NCBI RefSeq assembly: GCF_028714655.1
Contig: NZ_JAQTLY010000001.1
Span: 223,562 to 287,561, forward strand
Length of the DNA stretch: 64,000 nt
From: Sulfurimonas sp.
Lineage (GTDB): Bacteria; Campylobacterota; Campylobacteria; Campylobacterales; Sulfurimonadaceae
Reading direction: 5' to 3'
Positions 53,970 to 63,901 of this stretch are shown here, piece by piece; position 1 is the stretch's first letter; every line of letters starts with the position of its first letter. Below the pieces are notes generated by a model. The model had not been told where the DNA came from, searched no databases, and worked only from the letters and a program-made list of their open reading frames with translations. The position numbers and the translations under genes are program-made.

Positions 53970-54563
53970 ATGAGAACTGTTTTAATTATACTAGCTGTAC
54001 TGATGAGCGGCTGTGCAACGGTTAAACCTCCGATAACGGAGTATAGAGTCATTACCGAATCTTTTAAAGCGGATAAAGCTTCCGAAGGCTGCAGAGATAA
54101 GTCGCTAAAAGTTGCACAAGCGTTTAGCTCCAGCTCTCTTATGTCTTTGAGTATGGATTATATGGAGTCGGACAATAGAGTTTTTTCATACTCACAGTCC
54201 AAGTGGCAAGAGTCGCCGAATAACTTGATAACTTCACAACTGCTCAAAAATATAAGAGAAGCGGAAATTTTCAGCAGCGTTGAGACATCAAAATCAAGAA
54301 GCAAAAGCAGCCTTATTTTGGAGACAAATATAGAGGAGTTTATGCAGTTTTTCAGCAAAGATATGAAAACTTCATACGCATATGTCGTAATAACTTTAGC
54401 GCTAATTGATTCTAAGACAAACAGCGTGATTGCAACTAAAACTTTTAACTCAAAAGTAGATGCAAAAACTCTTGATGCACAGGGTGGGGTAGAGGCGCTA
54501 AACGGCGCTTTGTCCAAAATAATTTCTCAAAACATAGATTGGCTTAACGGAGTTTGTAAGTGA
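53970..54563 (+). CDS. ABC-transport auxiliary lipoprotein (PqiC-like)
   Basis: The protein is 197 aa with a lipoprotein signal (LIILAVLMSGC, Cys15). The body matches the auxiliary lipoprotein family (PqiC type): ITEYRV, SLKVAQAFSSSSLMSLSMDY, VFSYSQSKWQESPNNLITSQ and a late VITLALIDSKTNSVIATKTF. It lies 1 base after mlaD and overlaps pepP by 4, so it is the outer-membrane-anchored partner of this Mla system. The E. coli-type soluble carrier MlaC is not encoded here. Confidence 0.85.
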   Translation: MRTVLIILAVLMSGCATVKPPITEYRVITESFKADKASEGCRDKSLKVAQAFSSSSLMSLSMDYMESDNRVFSYSQSKWQESPNNLITSQLLKNIREAEIFSSVETSKSRSKSSLILETNIEEFMQFFSKDMKTSYAYVVITLALIDSKTNSVIATKTFNSKVDAKTLDAQGGVEALNGALSKIISQNIDWLNGVCK

Positions 54564-55840
54564 TACATGAGAGCGAATATAAAAAGCGAAGAGATATTTT
54601 AGCCAAGAAGTTTTTAAACAACTCGGTAGGGGTGGTCTTTAGCGCACCGCATACGACTCGTTCACATGATACTCATCATCCGTACAGACAAGACAGCAAT
54701 TTTTACTACTTAACGGGTTTTAAAGAGGATAACGCATGTCTGCTTTTTTTAAAGACAAAAGATGAAGTAAAAACAGTTTTGTTTGTTCAAAAAAAAGATG
54801 AGTTGTTAGAGCTTTGGACAGGTGAGCGGCTAGGTAAAAAAGAGGCAAAAAAAAAGTTCTTGGTTGATAAAGTTTATATAATCGATAATTTTGAAAAAAA
54901 GTTTAAAGAGTTAATCAAGGAGAAAAAAAATCTATATTTTGATATAAACTCTAAAAACATAGATATAAAGAAGATTTTAAAATTTGTGGAAGATTTTAAA
55001 ATAAAAGAAGATATTACAAAACTTATACAAAAAATGAGGCTGATCAAATCTCCTGCAGAGATTGAGATGATCAAAGAGTCGATTGCAATAACGGCAAAAG
55101 CTCACCATAGAGCGATGCGTTTTGAGAAAAAAGATAAGTACGAGTATGAGCTTCAAGCAGAGATAGAGCACGAATTTAGAAGAAATGCGGCTTACAGCGA
55201 TGCGTATACCTCAATCGTTGCATGCGGAAACAGCGCAAATACTCTTCACTACATACAAAATGATAAACCGCTTGTAGACGGAGAGCTTATACTTATAGAT
55301 GCGGGTTGCGAGCATAACTACTATGCAAGCGACATCACAAGAACGGTTCCCGTAAATGCAAAATTCACACAGCCGCAAAAAGAGCTGTACAATCTTGTTT
55401 TAGATACTCAGTTGAAAATTATTGATATGATAAAGCCAAATGTAAAAAGAACCAAACTTCAAGAAGAAGCACAGATGTTGCTTACAAAAGGTATGATTGA
55501 GCTTGGCATATTAAAAGGCGAGTATAAAAAACTGATTAAAGAGAAGAAGCATAAAAAATATTATCCGCACGGTATAGGTCACTGGATAGGTATCGATGTT
55601 CATGATCCCGCACCGTACAGAGATACTAAAAACAGAGAGATACCGCTGCAAGAGGGGATGGTTTTAACCATTGAACCGGGTATCTATATAGACAAGGAGG
55701 ATAAAAGCGTGCCTAAAAAATATCGCGGAACAGGTATAAGAATAGAAGATGATATTTTAGTTACAAAAGAGGGATGTGAAAATTTATCTTCTAGCATCGC
55801 AAAAACCGTAGAAGAGATAGAGGCTTTAGCGGCAATCTAA
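54560..55840 (+). CDS. pepP: Xaa-Pro aminopeptidase (aminopeptidase P)
   Basis: The 426-aa protein starts at a GTG inside the previous stop region. The N-terminal domain (1-165) has VVFSAPHTTRSHDTHHPYRQ and FYYLTGF. The pita-bread catalytic domain has the metal ligands Asp in LILIDAGCEHNYYASDITRT, His in PHGIGHWIGIDVHDP and Glu in MVLTIEPGIYI and GIRIEDDILVT. It removes residues before proline. The middle has a lysine-rich insertion. It is coupled to the Mla genes only by position. Confidence 0.92.
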   Translation: MIHESEYKKRRDILAKKFLNNSVGVVFSAPHTTRSHDTHHPYRQDSNFYYLTGFKEDNACLLFLKTKDEVKTVLFVQKKDELLELWTGERLGKKEAKKKFLVDKVYIIDNFEKKFKELIKEKKNLYFDINSKNIDIKKILKFVEDFKIKEDITKLIQKMRLIKSPAEIEMIKESIAITAKAHHRAMRFEKKDKYEYELQAEIEHEFRRNAAYSDAYTSIVACGNSANTLHYIQNDKPLVDGELILIDAGCEHNYYASDITRTVPVNAKFTQPQKELYNLVLDTQLKIIDMIKPNVKRTKLQEEAQMLLTKGMIELGILKGEYKKLIKEKKHKKYYPHGIGHWIGIDVHDPAPYRDTKNREIPLQEGMVLTIEPGIYIDKEDKSVPKKYRGTGIRIEDDILVTKEGCENLSSSIAKTVEEIEALAAI

Positions 55841-55860
55841 AATTTTTTAATTAGACTTTT

Positions 55861-56000
55861 ATAACTAAAAAATCAGATTCCAAATAGAGTTTGGAATGAC
55901 AAGATTTTTTACTGTCCGCCACCCTGAACTAGACCCTGAATCAAGTTCAGGGTGGCGGACAGTTGGGGGGCATTCCAAGCTTGACTTGGAATTTAGTTAT
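55861..56000. terminator. Double palindrome (family A) between pepP and the nap operon
   Basis: The core arms 55911-55929 and 55945-55963 (ACTGTCCGCCACCCTGAAC) are perfect reverse complements of 19 bases with a 15-base loop. Outer arms ATAACTAAA (55861) and TTTAGTTAT (ending 56000), with TTTGGAATG / CATTCCAAG between, extend the fold. It is the largest copy of repeat family A and should stop transcription from both sides. The nap stop codon at 55993-55995 lies inside the outer arm. Confidence 0.75.
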
Positions 56001-56421
56001 AAGAGTATGTCCAGCCCGTCAAACTTTTATCTTTTGCTTCGCTAAAATTGTTGGAATCTGCTAGAAAATCTATAACAAACATAGGAGCGTTGGGTATGCT
56101 TCTCATATCTTCTTGTTTTACCAAAAGCATAGGCATAAGAGTCTCTTGAACTCCCTCTGAAAATCCGACGGGCATTATCTGGCTCATAACTTCAATCGGA
56201 TTTTTTATGCCCTCTTCATATAAAAATTTATCAAAAATAGCTTTTTGAATATCATTAGGCAGGTTATCAGAAGTATTTAAAAAAATTGTAAAGTGAATCG
56301 GAGTCTCTTTGAAGTTGTCCGGTGCAGGGGCTGCCATAATGATATATTCAACACCGTTTAAATGCTCTTCTATCTCGCTCACACTCAAATATCTTAATGT
56401 TTTTATAGCCGCTGCTTCCAA
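55993..56421 (-). CDS. Conserved-looking protein at the end of the nap operon
   Basis: This 142-aa soluble protein reads GVEYIIMAAPAPDNFKETPI, FTIFLNTSDNLPNDIQKAI and ends LTGWTYSYN. No family is recognised. It follows the preceding gene by one base and so is almost surely in the nap transcript. The stop codon lies in a repeat element, so the last residues may be repeat-derived. Confidence 0.65.
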   Translation of the reverse strand: MEAAAIKTLRYLSVSEIEEHLNGVEYIIMAAPAPDNFKETPIHFTIFLNTSDNLPNDIQKAIFDKFLYEEGIKNPIEVMSQIMPVGFSEGVQETLMPMLLVKQEDMRSIPNAPMFVIDFLADSNNFSEAKDKSLTGWTYSYN

Positions 56422-56422
56422 T

Positions 56423-56722
56423 TTAATGCTTTTCTCCGTTTATTAGAGGCGCACCTATCTCCTCTTCTAGCTCTCGTTGAAGATTGGACATCTCAAATCT
56501 GATATTATCAATTATGATAGGATGAACATTAACATCTTTGCTCCATTTTACTTCATCTATAATACCGCCGTGCAGTTTTCCAAGCTCTTCTATTCTTTTA
56601 GAATATTCTTGCAAATCACCGCATATGTCTATAGTGCCATTGATAGTATCTTTTAGTTCAATATACCACTCTGTTCTGCTGTTTTCAACCATTTTTATAG
56701 TTGATTCAAATACAATAGACAA
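56423..56722 (-). CDS. Hypothetical protein in the nap operon
   Basis: The protein is 99 aa, acidic and helical (TEWYIELKDTINGTIDICGD, LQEYSKRIEELGKLHGGIID, IRFEMSNLQRELEEEIG). There is no signal peptide, so it is cytoplasmic. It lies 3 bases after napD and one base before the next gene. A maturation or assembly role beside NapD is possible but only inferred from position. Confidence 0.65.
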   Translation of the reverse strand: MSIVFESTIKMVENSRTEWYIELKDTINGTIDICGDLQEYSKRIEELGKLHGGIIDEVKWSKDVNVHPIIIDNIRFEMSNLQRELEEEIGAPLINGEKH

Positions 56723-56725
56723 AAT

Positions 56726-57115
56726 CTACCTCTCTGTTTTATCAAAATTTTTAGCAAAAGTCGCTAAGTCGTCTTTTTTTCTTAAATCACCGTTGTATGT
56801 TATGTTAGACACATCGATGTTGTCATCATTTAACATTTTTGGAACTGCGTCCCCGTTTTCAATGATTTCCATATGCGCATCAAGTTCGTCTTCGCTATAT
56901 GCCATCTGCATATCAGCCGCAACCACATGCGGTATAGCCTCGATAACTCTTAACTTTTCAAGCTCTTCTGCAACACCCTCGCCCTCGATAGTTACAATAA
57001 TTCTGCCTTTTTCATCATGCATATGATAATCACAAGCTTCACAATCTTTTAGACTTTGTACTACTTCATTTAGGTATTTTGGTACTGTCTGAACCACTAT
57101 GCTCGATATATTCAT
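56726..57115 (-). CDS. napD: NapD, chaperone of periplasmic nitrate reductase
   Basis: The protein is 129 aa. The N-terminal 80 residues fit NapD (MNISSIVVQTVPKYLNEVVQ, HDEKGRIIVTIEGEG, MQMAYSEDE), which binds the twin-arginine leader of NapA. A further 45 residues (GDAVPKMLNDDNIDVSNITY and on) are an extension not found in E. coli NapD (87 aa). It lies downstream of napL, the epsilon-type position. Confidence 0.88.
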   Translation of the reverse strand: MNISSIVVQTVPKYLNEVVQSLKDCEACDYHMHDEKGRIIVTIEGEGVAEELEKLRVIEAIPHVVAADMQMAYSEDELDAHMEIIENGDAVPKMLNDDNIDVSNITYNGDLRKKDDLATFAKNFDKTER

Positions 57116-57141
57116 TCTATTTCCTTTTGTTGTTAGAGTTA

Positions 57142-58095
57142 TTATTTTACACTATATAAATTAATGATTTTGTCATCGCTTGCGACTAGAAACTCATTTT
57201 CGTTTATAAAAACTATTTTTGTAAGTGTCATATTGTTACCGCCGAATCTGCCTATATTTGCTTTTGTAGCAGTATCTACAACCGATATATTGTTATGTTC
57301 ATCGCTAGAGTACCCTACGGTTTTCCCGTTTGGAGACAACCCAACGCTGTAGATTAAAAAATTGGACTTTATATGATAAGCTGAGGCAGATTTTAGAGTA
57401 TAAATTACAACTTTTCTATCCTGTCCTGCTGTTGCTATAATGCCGTTTTTATAATCAACTTGAAAGACATTGTCCAAATTTTCTCCGGCTAAAAGTTTGA
57501 TAAGTTTGCCGTCTTTGGTATTGTGAATTTTTAAATTTCCACTCTCATCCGCAATTACGACTTCACTTTTTGATTCATTGAGTGCAAAATCAGAAAATCT
57601 TGCACCGGACACTTGCATCAACCAGTTATTAGAGCGTTTTTTTATATCATAGGATATTAGCTCATTGCTAAGAAGTGCTAAGAGAATTGTGTTGCCGTCT
57701 AAAAATTTAGCTTTTGCGACTGCAAGAGATTTAGAGTAATCAAACAGAAGTTCCGTTTTTCCGTTTTGGTGGATATGTACTCTTGTAAATCCCCCTTTAT
57801 CTTGCGATAAAATCAATATTTTGTCATCAATTATATCTACGGAGTAAACTTTTGCATCAATCTTATCTCCGGCAAAATCTACTATTTTTTCAACTTCAAT
57901 TTTTTTAATGAGTTTTTTGCTTTTATAATCAAAAATATCTACACAGCCAGCATTTGTAGCACTATATACTTTGCCGTCTTTATATAATAAATCGACGACT
58001 GAACCGCTTGAAGTAAATTTTGATGCAGGCTGTTTAATGTTTTGTGAAAAAAGCAGTGTTAAAAATAGCATTAAAATAGTAATTATCTTCATCAT
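57142..58095 (-). CDS. napL: NapL, periplasmic beta-propeller-like protein of the nap operon
   Basis: The 317-aa protein has a Sec signal (MMKIITILMLFLTLLFSQN). The rest is made of WD-like beta repeats such as VVDLLYKDGKVYSATNAGCV, VFQVDYKNGIIATAGQDRKV and FLIYSVGLSPNGKTVGYSSD. NapL is found only in the epsilon-type cluster, and its role in nitrate reduction is minor or unclear. It overlaps napF by 4 bases. Confidence 0.88.
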   Translation of the reverse strand: MMKIITILMLFLTLLFSQNIKQPASKFTSSGSVVDLLYKDGKVYSATNAGCVDIFDYKSKKLIKKIEVEKIVDFAGDKIDAKVYSVDIIDDKILILSQDKGGFTRVHIHQNGKTELLFDYSKSLAVAKAKFLDGNTILLALLSNELISYDIKKRSNNWLMQVSGARFSDFALNESKSEVVIADESGNLKIHNTKDGKLIKLLAGENLDNVFQVDYKNGIIATAGQDRKVVIYTLKSASAYHIKSNFLIYSVGLSPNGKTVGYSSDEHNNISVVDTATKANIGRFGGNNMTLTKIVFINENEFLVASDDKIINLYSVK

Positions 58096-58574
58096 AGCAC
58101 CTTTATTTTAATTGCATCTGTCGGGCATCTGCTTATGCAAAATCCGCATGCCGTACAATTGTCGTTGATTGTCGGCATAAACATAGCTTTAAAATCTATC
58201 GCTCTGTCTAAGCAAGGATCTTTACAAGAAAAACACATTGTATGCCCCCAGCTTAAGCAACTTTTTTTATCAATCGTAACTACTGCCCCGATTAATTTTT
58301 TATCTTCTATTTTTAAAACACCAAATTCACATGACAAGGCACATTTGTCACAATATGTGCAACCGCTGTTTGAAAAAGCTAGATATGGAGTTTTATCGTC
58401 CGCAATTTTAATTATATCTTCTTCACAAACAGTGGCACACTTAGTATCGCATTTGTTACACTCATTATGAAAAAGAGATTCATCACTAAAGTAGGGTGGT
58501 CTTAATGGTTTCTCTTGCTTCTTTGTACCGGTTACGGATGAAGCAAGAGAGCTAAATAGCTCTCTTCTTTGCAT
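58092..58574 (-). CDS. napF: NapF, ferredoxin-type protein
   Basis: This 160-aa cytoplasmic protein begins MQRRELFSSLA, and cysteine motifs for about four clusters follow: CNKCDTKCATVC, CTYCDKCALSCEFG, CLSWGHTMCFSCKDPC and CTACGFCISRCPTDAI. In other bacteria NapF helps mature the NapA cluster. It shares one base with napB upstream. Confidence 0.9.
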   Translation of the reverse strand: MQRRELFSSLASSVTGTKKQEKPLRPPYFSDESLFHNECNKCDTKCATVCEEDIIKIADDKTPYLAFSNSGCTYCDKCALSCEFGVLKIEDKKLIGAVVTIDKKSCLSWGHTMCFSCKDPCLDRAIDFKAMFMPTINDNCTACGFCISRCPTDAIKIKVL

Positions 58575-59284
58575 TAGTGAGCCGCGCCGCCTAAGCTGCC
58601 TGCTTTAGAGTTTTTGTTTGCAATATCATCTTTTGTTATGACGCTGTCTTTTCCGACAGTATCAAGAGCTTCAGTTAACTTGCTGCCGCTCCAACTTGAT
58701 TTATTTGCACCGTCTTTGCTTGTAAAAATAGGCTCAAATGTGTTTTCACAAGCCAAATTACCTTGTGATTGAGGAGCATGACATTGTGAACAGTTAAATC
58801 TAGCATTTTGAAGATCATTTCCTTTAACGATTTTAGTCTCGTTTTTGTAGTTATCAACTGTATCCACAGCTATACCGTTTACAATTTTAGCTCTCGGTCT
58901 AAAGTCTGTAAAGTGCGATACGGGAATCGGAGTTGCACCTATTGCAGTAGCCATTTCCGGCATGTGACAACCTGTACACTGATTGTTTCCTGCTTTAATA
59001 GGCAACATACCGGTTGTATCATGAGGAATCATTGGTGGAGCATCTTGGAATGCTCTTTTAATTCTAGAACTTGTTGTAGCTTGCGCTGTTCTATATTCAG
59101 TTTTATCAGCTATTGTGCCGGCTTCAGTGTAAAGATCCGTCTTTCTTAAACCTAAAGACTCTTCACTTACTGTTTTTGCAACTGCTGATTTTTGTGAAGA
59201 TTTAGCGCTTCCTTCGTCAACACAACCAGTTAATAGTAGTGCTGCAGTAACTAAACCAACCGATATCTTAATCATTGTTTTCAT
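58574..59284 (-). CDS. napB: NapB, dihaem c-type subunit with lipobox
   Basis: The protein is 236 aa. Two C-x-x-C-H sites, NQCTGCHMPEM and FNCSQCHAPQS, bind the haems that pass electrons to NapA; MIPHDTTGMLPIKAG and PVSHFTDFRPRA are typical of NapB. The signal ends in LLTGCVDEG (Cys21), a lipobox, so this NapB is probably membrane anchored, unlike the soluble NapB of E. coli. It is also longer than usual (about 150 aa), with a C-terminal tail after residue 185. Confidence 0.92.
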   Translation of the reverse strand: MKTMIKISVGLVTAALLLTGCVDEGSAKSSQKSAVAKTVSEESLGLRKTDLYTEAGTIADKTEYRTAQATTSSRIKRAFQDAPPMIPHDTTGMLPIKAGNNQCTGCHMPEMATAIGATPIPVSHFTDFRPRAKIVNGIAVDTVDNYKNETKIVKGNDLQNARFNCSQCHAPQSQGNLACENTFEPIFTSKDGANKSSWSGSKLTEALDTVGKDSVITKDDIANKNSKAGSLGGAAH

Positions 59285-59286
59285 TA

Positions 59287-60114
59287 TTACTCTCCCTTTT
59301 TTTTATCATTTACTAGTTTTCTTATTGAAAAACTAAGAGCATCATCATCGCACACTTCTATACATCTTGCACAATTTGTGCACTCTGCCCAAAGTACGGG
59401 AATACTCTCTTTACCAATCATATATAAAACTTGCTGCTCAGGACATACAACTTTACATTTCATACACTCTGTACAATTCTCTTCATTGTGATGTACTCTT
59501 ACTAAGCTGTTTTTGCCTACTAATGAATAAAATCCACCAAGTGGGCAAATATGTCCACACCAACCATTCTTTAAAACTAAAAGGTCAAAAAGAAAAATAA
59601 TGAGCACTGCTGCCCATCCAAAACCAAAACCAAATATTATCCCTCTATGAAGCATAGAGATGGGCGAAATAAACTCAAAAGCCGTCACACCCATTGCAAA
59701 TGATATTACTAGACTTAATCCAAGAACCCAATATCTTATATTTCTAGTAGCCGGTTGTCTTTTTGAAAAATTGTCAACGCCAATCTTTCTTCTTAAAAGT
59801 GCTGCTGCATCCGTTACCAGATTTATCGGACAAACCCAGCTGCAAAAAGCACGCCCTCCGATTACTAAATAAAACATCGTAATAATTAAAGAACCTATAA
59901 TTAAGTCCGTTGCTATCACGGCACCTGCCGCAACCATTTGTAACACTGCATAAGGGTCGCTTAAAGGAATAACATTAAATAAAACGGATGTGCTAAGATT
60001 TCCCATTAAAACGGTCCATCCCCACGCATTTGCACCGAAATATAAAAATAATAAACCTATCTGGGTTGTTCTTCTAAAAAATAGATAGCGATATTTATTC
60101 CAAAATGTTTTCAT
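59287..60114 (-). CDS. napH: NapH, membrane ferredoxin-type quinol dehydrogenase subunit
   Basis: The protein is 275 aa with four membrane helices (IGLLFLYFGANAWGW; LIIGSLIITMFYLVIGG; YWVLGLSLVISFAMGV; FGFGWAAVLIIFLFDLLVL), the conserved CSWVCPINLVTD and CGHICPLGGFYSLVG motifs, and two 4Fe-4S sites (CTECMKCKVVCPEQ, CTNCARCIEVCDDD). With NapG it replaces NapC in passing quinol electrons to NapB. It overlaps napG by 4 bases. Confidence 0.93.
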   Translation of the reverse strand: MKTFWNKYRYLFFRRTTQIGLLFLYFGANAWGWTVLMGNLSTSVLFNVIPLSDPYAVLQMVAAGAVIATDLIIGSLIITMFYLVIGGRAFCSWVCPINLVTDAAALLRRKIGVDNFSKRQPATRNIRYWVLGLSLVISFAMGVTAFEFISPISMLHRGIIFGFGFGWAAVLIIFLFDLLVLKNGWCGHICPLGGFYSLVGKNSLVRVHHNEENCTECMKCKVVCPEQQVLYMIGKESIPVLWAECTNCARCIEVCDDDALSFSIRKLVNDKKKGE

Positions 60115-60905
60115 TTGTCTAAACCTCCTATCCCGCTATTTAAAGAATCAATAGCCGTACCTTTACTTATCTCAGTCGTTGATTTAATTTCTGAGGCATC
60201 TTTTAAACGCTTCTCATCTTCTTTATCCCAACCTTTGATATAGTGGCTACCGGCTTTACCCATTGCAACTTCCCTAGGGAGCACAAATATGGCAGGTTTT
60301 TCTGTAACACAAGCTTTTTCACAAAGACCACATCCCGTACAAGCATCAGCATGAACGACCGGTGTCAAAAATGCATGTTTACCGGTTCTTTCGTTTTTGC
60401 TGTACTCAACCGTTATGGCTTTACCTAATATCGGACAAGCTCTGTAACATGCGTCGCACTGAATACCCCAATAGGCTATACAAGTCTCTCTGTCAATAAT
60501 AGCAAGTCCCATATCGGCAATGTTTATATCAAGTTTACCGTTTGTTGTAACACTTTGCTCATTAAGTGCACCTGTAGGACATACAGGTACACAAGGAATA
60601 TCTGGACACATATAACAAGGAATATTTCTAGGTATAAAATACGGCGTACCTAGAGGTTTATGATCACCCGGTTTTGCAAGCAATAGAGTATCATACGGAC
60701 ATGCTTCTACACAAAGCCCGCATTTGATACAAGTTTTTAGAAAATCTTTTTCCTTTATAGCTCCCGGCGGACGAAGCGTGAGTTGTGAAGCCGTGACTTC
60801 ATCAACATAAGCACTCCATATGAATCCGCTCAGCGCCGTTATTCCGGCACCGCGAGCCATACTTAAAATAAATTTTCTTCTATCACTCTCTGTTTTGTTT
60901 TTCAT
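60111..60905 (-). CDS. napG: NapG, periplasmic ferredoxin-type subunit
   Basis: This 264-aa protein has a twin-arginine-type leader (SDRRKFILSMARGAGITALS). Four 4Fe-4S motifs are visible: CIKCGLCVEACPYDT, CYMCPDIPCVPVCPTGAL, CIAYWGIQCDACYRACP and CTGCGLCEKACVTEKPA. It accepts electrons from the NapH membrane part. It lies between napA (55-base gap) and napH. Confidence 0.93.
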   Translation of the reverse strand: MKNKTESDRRKFILSMARGAGITALSGFIWSAYVDEVTASQLTLRPPGAIKEKDFLKTCIKCGLCVEACPYDTLLLAKPGDHKPLGTPYFIPRNIPCYMCPDIPCVPVCPTGALNEQSVTTNGKLDINIADMGLAIIDRETCIAYWGIQCDACYRACPILGKAITVEYSKNERTGKHAFLTPVVHADACTGCGLCEKACVTEKPAIFVLPREVAMGKAGSHYIKGWDKEDEKRLKDASEIKSTTEISKGTAIDSLNSGIGGLDK

Positions 60906-60960
60906 TTCGTATAAGTAGTTTTTTATAAACCAAAAACTACTTCTCCTTTAATTTAATAAA

Positions 60961-63783
60961 TTATGCTTTGTAAATTTTTACAGCACATTTTTTAAAGTCT
61001 GTCTGTTTTGACATTGGACATGTCGCATCTAAACATACTTTGTTGATAAATACTTTTTCATCAAACCATGGAACAAACACTAAACCTCTTGGAGGTCTAT
61101 TTCTACCACGAGTCTCAACCCTTGCTTTTACTTTGCCGCGACGAGATTCTACCCAGCACGAACCGCCTTGTTTAAGATCTTTAGCTTCTGCGTCTTTTGG
61201 ATGCATATAGCATAGAGCTTCAGGAACTGCACGGTATAGTTCAGGTACACGCATAGTCATAGTTCCTGAGTGCCAGTGTTCTAGTACACGACCCGTACAT
61301 AACCAAGTATCGTAGTTTGCATCCGGCATTTCCGGTGGATCCATATAAGGACGAGCAAATATTTTAGCTTTGTTAGTCAATGGTTTTTCTGCACTGTCTT
61401 TATTTACTCCGGTTAAGCTACCGCTTTTTAATTTTTTAGCAAGAGTTCCGTAGAATGCATGTGAGTTGCCGCTTTCTTTAGCAGCCTTTGCTGCATATGG
61501 GTCATACTTAGCATTAAATCTCCATTGAGTCTCTTTACCGTCAACAACCGGCCATTTAAGACCACGAACTTTATGGTACATATCAAACGGTGCAAGGTCA
61601 TGCCCATGTCCGCGAGTAAATGCTGCATATTCTTCGAAAAGATATTTTTGAATAAAGAAACCGTATCCTTCAAATACTTTTCCGTCACTTCCTACAACTT
61701 TTCTGCTGTCTCCGTAACCTTCAGTATTGTCGTATCCTTTTTGAATCGGATCATTTTGGTCAAGTTTATATGATTTTGCAATATCATTAGCAAATAGAAT
61801 CTCAAACATTGTAGTGTTTTCATTATATCCCATTGCTTTTGCTTTTTCTATCATGCTTGGAAGAGCTTCTTTTCTTGGACCAGACGGTGCATATCCACCC
61901 CAAACATCTTTAACCGTAAATCTTTTTGAAAGTTCAACCCATTGCCATGTATCGCTCATAGCATCTCCGACAGGAATTACTTGTTGTCTCCAAAGTTGAG
62001 TTCTTCTCTCAGCATTACCGTATCCGCCCCACTTCTCATAAATCATAGCAGACGGTAAGATAAGGTCGGAAACTTTTGCAGAAATACCAGGGTATCCGTC
62101 AGAAGTTACAATGAAGTTATCCATTTCTCTTGCCGCATTAATCCAGTGGTGAGCAGATGCAGTATCTTGGTAAGGATTACAAACATTTACCCATGCAAAT
62201 TTGATTAAACCGTCTTCGATATCACGGTGAATTTTCATGATGTGTTGTACACCGACAGGGTTAATTGTTCCCTCAGGAACCATCCATTTGTTTTCAGTAA
62301 TTTTTCTGTGTGCAGGATTCTCTACCATCATGTCAGCAGGAAGTCTGTGCGTAAATGTACCTACTTCACGAGCAGTTCCACATGCAGAAGGCTGACCAGT
62401 TAAAGAGAATGCTCCCTCACCCGGATTAGCTTGCTTGTTTAGCAAGAAGTGAACATTGTACGAAAGTGTATTTACCCAAGTACCGCGAGTATGTTGATTC
62501 ATACCCATTGTCCAGAAAGATACTACTTTTCTACCTTTTTCGATATAGAGGTTTGCTAATGCTTGAAGTTTCTTTTTGAAGTCTTCAATGTTTTCATCAG
62601 GGTCACCTTTTACGATTTTAGCAGTGTAATCAAGTGTGTAAGGCTCTAAAGATTTTTTATAATCTTCAAATGAAATTTCCCAGTGACCAAGGTGACCAGG
62701 GACATTTGTCATAACATCACCCTCTTTGTAACCGTATGGAGCTAGCGCAGGCGCTTCTTTAGCAGAAACTTTTTTGCTCATTTCTTTAGAAACTGTTTCC
62801 ATCTCAAGAGCTGTATATTTACCCTCTTTTACTGATTTTTCATCGCTTCTTCTCATACCGTAACCGATATTTACAGGACCTGCCGCAAAAATCATATGTT
62901 TTTTAACGAAATCCCAGTCGATAATTTTTTCTGCAGCATCTCTCATAACTATCTCTCTGGCAACATAGTTCCATAAAGCTCCGTCAGTATTTGGAGAGAA
63001 GATTATTTCAATATCCGCTAAGTCAGAAGTTCTGTGAGTATAAGTTTGGATTGATACAACTTTTACTCTGTTTGGATCTGAGAGTTTTCTGTCAGTTACG
63101 CGAGACCATAAAATTGGGTGCATTTCTGCCATATTTGAACCCCAAGCTACGATTGTATCTGTAAGTTCGATATCATCATAACAACCAGAAGGCTCATCCA
63201 CACCGAATGTTTGATAAAAACCAACAACCGCAGATGCCATACAGTGACGAGCATTCGGGTCAATTGCATTAGAACGGAATCCGCCCTTCATCATTTTTAA
63301 GGCAGTATATCCTTCCATAATAGTGTATTGACCTGATGCAAATACGCCCACTGCTTCCGGTCCGCCTGATTTAAGTGCTTTTTTGATATTAAGTTCCATC
63401 TCATCAAAAGCTCTTTCCCATGATACCGGAGCAAATTTGCCTTTTTTGTCAAATTTTCCGTTCGCATCAACTCTTAATAACGGTTGAGTAAGTCTATCCG
63501 CACCGTACATGATTTTAGCATTAAAATACCCTTTAATACAGTTAAGACCACGATTTACCGGCGCAGCTGGATCCCCTTTAACAGCAACGATTTTACCGTT
63601 TTTTGTTGCCATCATAATTCCACAACCCGTACCGCAGAAACGACAAGCTGCCTTGTCCCATCTCCAGTCGCATTCAGCCTCTGCTGCCGCCGCTTCTAGC
63701 TCTACCGGTACACTCATACCGATTGCTGCTGCTGCAGATGCTGCTGCTGAACTTTTAAGAAATTCTCTTCTTGAAAGTGACAT
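60961..63783 (-). CDS. napA: NapA, periplasmic nitrate reductase catalytic subunit
   Basis: The 940-aa protein has a twin-arginine leader [18 protein letters not shown]. The 4Fe-4S site is [20 protein letters not shown] with a fourth Cys in GLNCIKGY. The molybdenum ligand Cys lies in [20 protein letters not shown] (about residue 183). Other Mo-bisMGD motifs are [20 protein letters not shown] and [20 protein letters not shown]. It reduces nitrate to nitrite in the periplasm. It is somewhat longer than E. coli NapA (828 aa) through insertions near 325-380 and 680-790, as usual in epsilon NapA. First gene of the operon. Confidence 0.96.
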   Translation of the reverse strand: MSLSRREFLKSSAAASAAAAIGMSVPVELEAAAAEAECDWRWDKAACRFCGTGCGIMMATKNGKIVAVKGDPAAPVNRGLNCIKGYFNAKIMYGADRLTQPLLRVDANGKFDKKGKFAPVSWERAFDEMELNIKKALKSGGPEAVGVFASGQYTIMEGYTALKMMKGGFRSNAIDPNARHCMASAVVGFYQTFGVDEPSGCYDDIELTDTIVAWGSNMAEMHPILWSRVTDRKLSDPNRVKVVSIQTYTHRTSDLADIEIIFSPNTDGALWNYVAREIVMRDAAEKIIDWDFVKKHMIFAAGPVNIGYGMRRSDEKSVKEGKYTALEMETVSKEMSKKVSAKEAPALAPYGYKEGDVMTNVPGHLGHWEISFEDYKKSLEPYTLDYTAKIVKGDPDENIEDFKKKLQALANLYIEKGRKVVSFWTMGMNQHTRGTWVNTLSYNVHFLLNKQANPGEGAFSLTGQPSACGTAREVGTFTHRLPADMMVENPAHRKITENKWMVPEGTINPVGVQHIMKIHRDIEDGLIKFAWVNVCNPYQDTASAHHWINAAREMDNFIVTSDGYPGISAKVSDLILPSAMIYEKWGGYGNAERRTQLWRQQVIPVGDAMSDTWQWVELSKRFTVKDVWGGYAPSGPRKEALPSMIEKAKAMGYNENTTMFEILFANDIAKSYKLDQNDPIQKGYDNTEGYGDSRKVVGSDGKVFEGYGFFIQKYLFEEYAAFTRGHGHDLAPFDMYHKVRGLKWPVVDGKETQWRFNAKYDPYAAKAAKESGNSHAFYGTLAKKLKSGSLTGVNKDSAEKPLTNKAKIFARPYMDPPEMPDANYDTWLCTGRVLEHWHSGTMTMRVPELYRAVPEALCYMHPKDAEAKDLKQGGSCWVESRRGKVKARVETRGRNRPPRGLVFVPWFDEKVFINKVCLDATCPMSKQTDFKKCAVKIYKA

Positions 63784-63872
63784 ATTTTCTCCTATATGAT
63801 AATTTTTTTAAAACATAGCAGCATAAAACTACTACATCTCGATATTTTGTTAAGGTGTCCATTAACAGATTT

Positions 63873-63878
63873 ATAATA
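63873..63878 (-). promoter_or_regulatory. Probable -10 of the nap operon
   Basis: On the minus strand TATTAT places the start near 63866, leaving a leader of about 80 bases before the napA ATG. It is about 42 bases from the centre of the FNR-like site. An overlapping TATAAA choice would move the start by a few bases. Confidence 0.5.
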
Positions 63879-63901
63879 TCACTTTAGGGCTTTTAAAATC
63901 T

